A stretch of DNA of 64,000 bases from Syntrophaceae bacterium. GTDB taxonomy: Bacteria; Desulfobacterota; Syntrophia; Syntrophales; UBA2192. The stretch lies in contig JABLXY010000002.1 of assembly GCA_013177795.1 (NCBI GenBank), positions 372,001 through 436,000 of the forward strand, in the 5' to 3' direction. The position numbers and the translations under genes were made by a program. The notes under the pieces were generated by a model. It was not told the DNA's origin. It did not search any database and saw only the letters and a list, made by a program, of their open reading frames with translations. Shown piece by piece: positions 58,085-64,000 of this stretch (position 1 is its first letter; the number at the start of each line of letters is the position of its first letter).

Positions 58085-59383
58085 ATGCCGGACCAGCTGA
58101 TGATGGCGTTGCCTCTGATTGGGATGATCGTCCTGATTGCGATAGGGATGCCTGTGGCCTTTGCTATGGGTGTCAGCGGCGCCATGGGCATTTACTTCAT
58201 GGGTGGCTTCGATACCCTGATGGGCATCCTGGCGACGTCTCCCTATCGGACGGCGGCCTCCTACACGCTCACGACGGTGCCGCTGTTCATTCTGATGGCC
58301 GAGTTCATCGTCAAGTCGGAGATCGTTCACGAGATTTTTGAGGCGGGCTACAAGTGGCTTGGGCACCTGCCGGGCGGGGTGGCCATCGCCACGGTCCTCG
58401 CCGATGCAGGATTCGGGGCCATGTGCGGCTCCTCCACCGCCGCAGCCGCCGCCATGTCCTCCGTTGCCATCCCCCAGATGAAGCGCTTGAAGTACAAGGA
58501 TTCCCTTTCGGGTGGCGTCGTGGCCGTCGCGGGGACGCTCTCGATCATGATTCCCCCGAGTATTGTCTTCATCATCTACGGCTCCGTGACGGAGACCTCC
58601 ATCGGCAAACTGCTCATAGCCGGAATCCTGCCGGGCATCCTCACCGGCCTGGCCTATACCGCCGCCATCTATGTCTGGGTGAAAATAGACCCCTCCATCT
58701 CCCCTCCGCAGATGGCCTGGTCCTGGTCCGAGCGGATTCATTCGCTGAAATACGTCTGGCCGATGATCGTTTTGTTCACCGTCGTCGTGGGGACCATCTA
58801 TGCTGGAGTGGCCACGCCCACGGAGAGCGCGGCCTTCGGCGCCACGGCCGCCCTGCTCATCGGCCTCGTGCAGGGCCGGCTCGACCGGGCCAAGATCCTT
58901 GCGGCCTGCCTGGCCACGATCCGGAGCACCGTCATGATCTTCGTCCTCATCATCGGGGCGATGATCTTCGGCTATTACATGACCCTCACCCAGATGGCCC
59001 AAGACCTCGTTAAGGTCATTGCCGCCTCCAGCCTGGATCGGTGGGTGATCATGGGAGGGCTCGTCGTGCTGTACATTGTACTGGGCTGCATCCTGGACCA
59101 GATCGCCATCCTGCTGCTGACCCTGCCCATCACGTTTCCGCTTGTCATGTCGCTGGGGTTCGATCCCATCTGGTTCGGGGTGATCATCACGGCCCTGGCC
59201 GAGATCGGGCTCGTGACGCCGCCCGTGGGACTCAACTGCTTCATTGTCAGTCAGGTTTCACGGCTTCCCCTTGAGGACGTGTTCAAGGGAGCCTGCATCC
59301 TGCTCGTCGGCGAGTTAATCGTCATGGCGCTGTTGATGGGCTTCCCGGGAATCTCGCTGTGGTTACCGTCCATGATGCAGTGA
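58085..59383 (+). CDS. TRAP transporter large permease DctM (system 1)
   Basis: 432 residues from ATG 58085, with AAGGGAAAT upstream; the longer frame to 57989 overlaps dctQ and lacks a site. About 11-12 membrane helices with the DctM signatures PLFILMAEFIVKSEIVHEIFEAGYKWLGHLPGGVAIATVLADAGFGAMCGSSTAAAAAM, MIPPSIVFIIYGSVTETSIGKLLIAG and the C-terminal GVIITALAEIGLVTPPVGLNCFIV. It is the sodium-driven transport subunit. The second DctP gene follows after 65 bases. Confidence 0.94.
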   Translation: MPDQLMMALPLIGMIVLIAIGMPVAFAMGVSGAMGIYFMGGFDTLMGILATSPYRTAASYTLTTVPLFILMAEFIVKSEIVHEIFEAGYKWLGHLPGGVAIATVLADAGFGAMCGSSTAAAAAMSSVAIPQMKRLKYKDSLSGGVVAVAGTLSIMIPPSIVFIIYGSVTETSIGKLLIAGILPGILTGLAYTAAIYVWVKIDPSISPPQMAWSWSERIHSLKYVWPMIVLFTVVVGTIYAGVATPTESAAFGATAALLIGLVQGRLDRAKILAACLATIRSTVMIFVLIIGAMIFGYYMTLTQMAQDLVKVIAASSLDRWVIMGGLVVLYIVLGCILDQIAILLLTLPITFPLVMSLGFDPIWFGVIITALAEIGLVTPPVGLNCFIVSQVSRLPLEDVFKGACILLVGELIVMALLMGFPGISLWLPSMMQ

Positions 59384-59448
59384 GGGCGCTTGCAGGGGCG
59401 CCTGCGGATATGCGATACACCGATTGCCGAAAAAAAGGAGGTAGTGTC

Positions 59449-60501
59449 ATGAAACGCATTCTCATCGTAGTGGCTGCCTTTGCGTTTGCCGCCCTCGCGG
59501 GTATGCCCGCTGCGGTTGCACAAGATAAGCCGTTCACGCTGGTCTACGAGTCGGTCTATCCGAAGGGCCACATGCGCTTTCTCGTAGTGGAGGAGATCCT
59601 GGACCGGATCGAGGCCGGTTCGAAGGGCCGCATCAAGTTCGACCGCCACTACGGCGAGCCCGTGAGTCAGAAAGAGGCCCTAAGTGCCCTGACCCGCGGC
59701 GCCATCGACGTACTGGTGGCCTATCCCACGTACTACGACGGCAAGATCGCCATCGGCGACTGGATGCAGCTGCCCGCAAACTTCCGCAGCTGGCAGGACT
59801 GCTGGGACCTCACGGTGAACGGCCGTGTGGCCGACATCATGGACCAGGTATACGTGAAAAATGCCCGCGTCAAGTACCTGACCGCGACGCCGGTGGCGCC
59901 TTACAACTTCCAGGTCGCCAAGAAGGCCAAAAAGATCCGCACCTTTGAGGACTTCAAGGGCATGAAGATTCGCAGCGCCGGCGGCTCGGCCTCTATCGCG
60001 ATCAAGGCCCTCGGCGCCTCGCCCGTCATGACCATCGGGGGCGAGTACTACCAGGCCATGCAAAAGGGCGTGGTGGACGCCGGTCTCATGACCACGTACT
60101 CGCTCAAGCAATACCGTCTCTGGGAGGTTGCAGACCAGGTCGTGGATCCGCCCCTGGTGGGTTACTCGGTGGCCTTCATGTGGATGAGCCTCAAGACCTG
60201 GGACAAACTCCCCAGGGATCTTCAGGAATTGGTTCTCAAGACCGCCCGCTCGAGGGATCTCTGGGAGAAATGGAACCGGATCTATGACAAGGAACAGGAT
60301 GGTCCCATCATCGCCGAGGCGAAGAAGATGGGCGTCGAGTTCTTCGTCCTGCCGGAGCGGGAGGCCGAGAAGATGTATAAGGCCACCGACAGCGTCTGGG
60401 ACTGGTATGTCCAGGAATGCGAGAAGCAGGGGACCGGGGCCGAGGCCCGCGAAGTCCGCAAGTTGATCCAGGATCGGTTCAACGCCAAGAGGAAGAAATA
60501 G
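59449..60501 (+). CDS. TRAP transporter solute-binding protein DctP (system 2)
   Basis: 350 residues. ATG 59449 has AAAAAGGAGG 10 bases upstream. A signal peptide with cleavage after AVA (about residue 24) precedes a DctP fold (PFTLVYESVYPKGHMRFLVVEEILDRIEAGSKGRIKFDRHYGEPVSQKEALSALTRGAIDVLVAYPTYYDG), including FEDFKGMKIRSAGGSASIAIKALGASPV with the ligand-binding Arg. It is clearly divergent from the first DctP, so it likely binds a different but related substrate. It starts the second TRAP cluster. Confidence 0.92.
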   Translation: MKRILIVVAAFAFAALAGMPAAVAQDKPFTLVYESVYPKGHMRFLVVEEILDRIEAGSKGRIKFDRHYGEPVSQKEALSALTRGAIDVLVAYPTYYDGKIAIGDWMQLPANFRSWQDCWDLTVNGRVADIMDQVYVKNARVKYLTATPVAPYNFQVAKKAKKIRTFEDFKGMKIRSAGGSASIAIKALGASPVMTIGGEYYQAMQKGVVDAGLMTTYSLKQYRLWEVADQVVDPPLVGYSVAFMWMSLKTWDKLPRDLQELVLKTARSRDLWEKWNRIYDKEQDGPIIAEAKKMGVEFFVLPEREAEKMYKATDSVWDWYVQECEKQGTGAEAREVRKLIQDRFNAKRKK

Positions 60502-60538
60502 GAGCGGTCACCGGGAACGGACCAGAAAGGCAGGCGTC

Positions 60539-61087
60539 GTGGGTACACAGATCGATCAGGGACATCCGGCAAGACCAGAGGGCCGCATCGAGTGGGTCTG
60601 CCGGCAGACGGGGTGGATCGCGGGAAGCCTTGCCGTGATCATGATGTTTTCCCTGATCCGCGAGGTGGTGGGCCGATACTTCTTCAACCGGCCAACGGAT
60701 TGGGCCGTCGATCTGAACTCCTACCTGCTTGTGATCATGGTTTACCTGGGTGCCGCCTATACGACGTCCATCGACGGTCACGTGCGGGCCGATTTTCTCT
60801 ACGGCCGGATCAAGGGAAAGGCCAAGGCCGTGCTGGACATCTTCATTGACATCGCCTCCATCTTCTACGTCTCGATCCTCCTCTGGGAGGGCGGGCTTAT
60901 GGCCTGGGAATCCTTTGTCTTCAACGAGGTTTCCACGGGCGGGGTCCGCTGGCCGCTGGCTCCCTTCCAGGCGATGGTTCCGCTGGGGTCGGCGTTGGTG
61001 ATCTTCCTGCTGTTCGTGCGGATTGCGCGCAATGTCCGGTTGCTGGCCTTCGGGGGCGGGGAGGCTCCCGTGGCGGGGGAGGGATGA
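60539..61087 (+). CDS. TRAP transporter small permease DctQ (system 2)
   Basis: 182 residues from GTG 60539, with AGAAAGG upstream. Four membrane helices with the DctQ pattern: WIAGSLAVIMMFSLIREVVGRYFFNRPTDWAVDLNSYLLVIMVYLGAAYTT and IASIFYVSILLWEGGLMAWESFVF, with PLAPFQAMVPLGSALVIFLLFVRI last. Its stop overlaps the start of dctM by 4 bases (ATGA), so the two are translationally coupled. Confidence 0.9.
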   Translation: MGTQIDQGHPARPEGRIEWVCRQTGWIAGSLAVIMMFSLIREVVGRYFFNRPTDWAVDLNSYLLVIMVYLGAAYTTSIDGHVRADFLYGRIKGKAKAVLDIFIDIASIFYVSILLWEGGLMAWESFVFNEVSTGGVRWPLAPFQAMVPLGSALVIFLLFVRIARNVRLLAFGGGEAPVAGEG

Positions 61088-62397
61088 ACATGGAGTGGTG
61101 GGCCCTTCTGAGCCTCATCTTCGTGGCGCTGCTGGTCCTCATCATGATCGGCATTCCCGTCGCATTCAGCCTTGGTATCCTGTCGCTTGCCCTCGTGCTG
61201 ATCTTCCTGGGTCCCAACCAACTGATCGTTTTCTCCACGACCGCCTTCGGGCAGATCGACAACTTCGCCCTCGTAGCCATCCCGCTGTTCATCTTCATGG
61301 CCGAGGTCATCCTGCACTCCGGTGTGAGCCGCGATGCCTTCGACATGCTGTCGAAGTGGACCTCGCGACTTCCGGGGGGGTTGGCGGTGGCCGCCCAGCT
61401 GACCTGCACGCTCTTCGCCTCCGTCTGCGGGGCCAGCACAGCCACGGCGGCCGCCGTGGGCAGCATTGCCTTGCCCGAGATGACAAGCCGGGGATACGAC
61501 AAGCGGCTTACCTGCGGATCCATCGCTGCCGGGGGTGCTTTGGGTGCGCTCATCCCGCCAAGCATCTACATGATCATTTACGGGACGCTCGTCGAGGAGT
61601 CCATCGGGCAGCTCTTCATGGGCGGGGTGGTCCCGGGGCTCATGCTCAGCGGCATGTTCATCGCCTTCATCATTGTCCGTTGCGCCTTCCGACCCGACTT
61701 GGCCCCGCTGGCACAGGACGTGAGCTGGACGGACCGTTGGCGGTCGCTGTACAAGGTCTGGGCCATCCTCTTCTTGGCGGCGGCGATGCTGGCGGCCATC
61801 TACTTCGGCATCGCTACACCCTCTGAAATCGCCGGTGTGGGTTGCTTCCTCGCCCTGCTGATCGGGTTTGCCTATCGCCGGCTCACCTGGGCGGCCCTAA
61901 AGGGGGCCTTCCTGAGCACCTGCCGCATCACCTGCTTCATCGGGTGGATCCTCGTGGCGGCCACGGTGTTCGGTTACATCCTGTCGTTCCTGCAGCTGCC
62001 GCAACAGCTCTCGGCGTGGCTCGTCGAGCAGTCGACCTCCCCGTACCTCGTGATCATCGGCATCAACGTCCTGCTCATCTTCTTGGGGTGCATCATGGAC
62101 CCGGCGGGGATCCTGTTGGTGACGATCCCGATCCTTGTGCCCGTCATCAAGGCGTTGGGGTTCGACCCCGTGTGGTTCGGTGTGATGTTCGTGGTGAACA
62201 TGGAGTTGGCGCAGATCACGCCGCCCCTGGGGCTGAACCTTTTCATCATCAAGAGCATCGCCCCGCCAGACGTGACCCTGAAGGACATTCTCATCGGCGC
62301 CTGGCCATTCATGATTCTCGATCTCGTTGGCCTTGCTTTGGTGATCATCTTCCCGCAGATCATCCTGTGGTTGCCGTCGACGATGTTGCGGGGATAG
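61084..62397 (+). CDS. TRAP transporter large permease DctM (system 2)
   Basis: 437 residues. ATG 61084 overlaps the dctQ stop, with GGGGGAGGG upstream. It has the DctM pattern: IPLFIFMAEVILHSGVSRDAFDMLSKWTSRLPGGLAVAAQLTCTLFASVCGASTATAAAVGSIALPEM, IPPSIYMIIYGTLVEESIGQLFMGGV and the C-terminal FVVNMELAQITPPLGLNLFII. It is the second sodium-driven carboxylate permease of the block and the last gene before the right direct repeat. The two DctM proteins are only moderately similar. Confidence 0.93.
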   Translation: MNMEWWALLSLIFVALLVLIMIGIPVAFSLGILSLALVLIFLGPNQLIVFSTTAFGQIDNFALVAIPLFIFMAEVILHSGVSRDAFDMLSKWTSRLPGGLAVAAQLTCTLFASVCGASTATAAAVGSIALPEMTSRGYDKRLTCGSIAAGGALGALIPPSIYMIIYGTLVEESIGQLFMGGVVPGLMLSGMFIAFIIVRCAFRPDLAPLAQDVSWTDRWRSLYKVWAILFLAAAMLAAIYFGIATPSEIAGVGCFLALLIGFAYRRLTWAALKGAFLSTCRITCFIGWILVAATVFGYILSFLQLPQQLSAWLVEQSTSPYLVIIGINVLLIFLGCIMDPAGILLVTIPILVPVIKALGFDPVWFGVMFVVNMELAQITPPLGLNLFIIKSIAPPDVTLKDILIGAWPFMILDLVGLALVIIFPQIILWLPSTMLRG

Positions 62398-62687
62398 AGG
62401 AGAAACGCGGAAGACGAAACGGTTTTTCCTTTCGGTCTGTGTGAGACGTATCCTGCCGAAGACCCTGAACCCGCCTCAAACTCTGGCGTCGGCACTTTTC
62501 ACCCGTGACCCTAACGGATAGAGAAATACCCCGCTACACCGGACCCCGCTGTGGTGTTGAGCCCCGGCGGCAAGAACGCCCTTGTCACGGCCCCGCGCCG
62601 TCTGCTACCTTGTCAATCGGAATACGGGAAGACCCCCGCGCCTGACCGCCTCGGGGGCGCCGGCCGCCGAAGGGGAAGAGGGAACGC
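62398..62687. other. Right border region of the transport block
   Basis: 290 bases without a gene. The right direct repeat lies at 62563-62593. A weak CGAAA/TTTCG stem around 62416-62437 could terminate the dctM transcript. The channel gene start at 62688 has AAGAGGGAA upstream. Confidence 0.5.
62563..62593. repeat. 31-bp direct repeat, right copy
   Basis: Identical over 31 bases to 52495-52525, same orientation. It lies 95 bases before the potassium-channel gene start and 166 bases after the second DctM stop. Confidence 0.85.
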
Positions 62688-64000
62688 ATGAAGTACAACC
62701 CGGCCGTCATCAGCTACTTCTTCCAGCGGGAGAGCACCAAGCACAACATCCGCCAGCTCCTGAAGTTTCTGCTCGTCCTGACCGTGATGGTGACGGTCTA
62801 CAGCGTCCTGTTCCACTACATCATGGCCGCCGAGGGCAAGCACCACACTTGGCTCACCGGCGTCTACTGGACCCTCACGGTCATGTCGACCTTGGGGTTC
62901 GGAGACATCACCTTCCAGACGGACCTGGGACGCGCCTTTTCCATCGTGGTGTTGCTCTCGGGGATGGTGTTCCTGCTCACCCTGCTGCCCTTCATGTTCA
63001 TCAAGTTCTTCTACGCCCCCTGGATCGAGGCCGAATCGAGAAAGCGCGCGCCCCGCGAGCTGCCGAAGGAAACACGGGGGCACGTGATCCTCACGAGCTA
63101 CGACCCCGTCACCATGGCCCTGATCGAGAAGCTCGACGACCACAGGATCGACTACGTGCTCATCGAGAGCGACTTCAAGCGGGCCCTCGAGCTCTACGAC
63201 CTGGGCGTCAAGGTGGCCGTGGGCGACGTCGACGACCCCGACACCTACCGCAGGCTGCGCGCCGACCGGGCGGCGCTCATCGCCGCCACCAACCGCGACG
63301 AGATCAACACGAACATCGCCTTCACCGTCCGGGAGCTGAGCGAAACGGTCCCCATCCTCACCACAGCCGAGTCGCCTTACTCCGAGGACATCCTGAAGAT
63401 GGCGGGCAGCACGAAGGTGCTCATGCTCTACGACATGCTGGGCCGTTCCCTGGCCGCGTGGACCGTCGGCGGCGACTGCCGGGCGAACATCATCAGCCGC
63501 TTCGGCGAACTGATCATCGCCGAGTTCGCCGCCATGGGGACCCCCCTGGTCGGCAAGACGCTGGCCGAGAGCCGGCTCCGAGAGAGCTTCGGGGTGAACG
63601 TCGTGGGCCTCTGGGACCGGGGCCGCTTCCGGATCCCCCATGCCGACACGCGGATCGAGCGGACGAGCGTGCTGCTGCTGGCCGGCTCCGAGAAGAACCT
63701 GGAGGCATACGACGAGATCTATTCCTTCTACCACATCTGCAAGCTGAGCTCGGACCCGGTGCTGATCGTCGGCAGCGGCCGCGTGGGTGACACGATCGCC
63801 CAGCGCTTCAAGGAGCGGGAGAGCCCCTACCTGGTGATCGAGAAAAACCCCAAGCGCCTCCAGGACGAGAAGCACTACGTCGTCGGGGACGCCGCCGACA
63901 TCCGGACCCTGCAGCGCGCCTGGATCGAAAAGGCCCCGGCGGCCCTGATCACCACCCACGACGACGCCACCAACATCTACCTCACGAAGTACCTCCGGAG
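62688..64000 (+). CDS. Potassium channel protein with two RCK/TrkA domains (3' truncated)
   Basis: 437 residues are visible; the gene leaves the right edge. Two membrane helices (about 24-48 and 85-112) flank a pore loop VYWTLTVMSTLGFGDITF (about 62-80). The selectivity filter reads TLGFGD rather than the usual TVGYGD. An RCK/TrkA_N domain follows (about 125-260: HVILTSYDPVTMALIEKLDDHRIDYVLIE), then a TrkA_C-type segment (LIIAEFAAMGTPLVGKTLAESRL) and a second TrkA_N domain (VLIVGSGRVGDTIAQRF, about 357-373). The pairing indicates a ligand-gated K+ channel. The start has AAGAGGGAAC upstream. Confidence 0.92.
   Translation, partial: MKYNPAVISYFFQRESTKHNIRQLLKFLLVLTVMVTVYSVLFHYIMAAEGKHHTWLTGVYWTLTVMSTLGFGDITFQTDLGRAFSIVVLLSGMVFLLTLLPFMFIKFFYAPWIEAESRKRAPRELPKETRGHVILTSYDPVTMALIEKLDDHRIDYVLIESDFKRALELYDLGVKVAVGDVDDPDTYRRLRADRAALIAATNRDEINTNIAFTVRELSETVPILTTAESPYSEDILKMAGSTKVLMLYDMLGRSLAAWTVGGDCRANIISRFGELIIAEFAAMGTPLVGKTLAESRLRESFGVNVVGLWDRGRFRIPHADTRIERTSVLLLAGSEKNLEAYDEIYSFYHICKLSSDPVLIVGSGRVGDTIAQRFKERESPYLVIEKNPKRLQDEKHYVVGDAADIRTLQRAWIEKAPAALITTHDDATNIYLTKYLR

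Noticed and set aside
1-64000. CRISPR arrays, restriction-modification or phage-defence loci
   Set aside because: No regularly spaced repeats and no cas, methylase or known defence genes were seen; the caspase-like protein is exported and not in a recognised defence context.

Overview
The window is GC-rich, densely coded Gram-negative DNA. It carries a Tad (tight adherence) pilus locus, a selenocysteine tRNA, TRAP and TAXI transport proteins, a secreted WD40/caspase-like protein and several families of interspersed GC-rich hairpin repeats. This mix best fits a Desulfobacterota (former Deltaproteobacteria) genome, possibly a Syntrophales-like anaerobe. That assignment is inferred from gene content; there is no rRNA gene to test it.

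Left part (1-16.2 kb): a minus-strand DNA-repair and envelope-folding cluster (uvrA start, two secreted parvulin-type isomerases, mfd) and nadA with a recognisable sigma-70 promoter. These are followed by a secreted lipoprotein, a small secreted zincin-like protein, an IS1182-type element inserted into an interspersed hairpin repeat, moeA, and a three-gene minus-strand cluster (alpha-toroid protein, exported DUF362 protein, polytopic glycosyltransferase-like protein). A gene-poor, AT-richer stretch of 1.2 kb and a second IS (mutator-like, transposase frameshifted) separate this from the pilus locus.

Centre (18.7-37.7 kb): a long plus-strand Tad locus. It encodes two Flp pilins, prepilin peptidase, CpaB, CpaC secretin, a small lipoprotein, two TadE-like pseudopilins, a vWA TadG, TadZ/CpaE, TadA/CpaF, TadB, TadC, two TPR lipoproteins and an unusual winged-helix AAA ATPase. 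After a strong hairpin come another TadE/TadG pair, an orphan TAXI solute-binding protein and an ExeA-like ATPase with a membrane anchor. The pilins would be matured by the peptidase, assembled by TadA/B/C with TadZ positioning, and exported through CpaC. The IS sits about 30 bp upstream of the first pilin start, so it has probably replaced or separated the native promoter.

Right part (37.8-64 kb): tRNA-Sec with a near-consensus promoter and a terminator, tex, a small exported protein next to the WD40/Ig/caspase-like protein, a YihY-family membrane protein, a chemoreceptor, an MscS channel, a phosphoesterase, an RNB nuclease and a zincin-like protein. A 10-kb block follows, flanked by a perfect 31-bp direct repeat. 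It holds a PAS/sigma-54 regulator, a -24/-12 promoter, a cupin, a CaiB/BaiF CoA-transferase and two complete TRAP transporters, and looks like a regulated carboxylate uptake and activation module. The window ends in a two-RCK potassium-channel protein.
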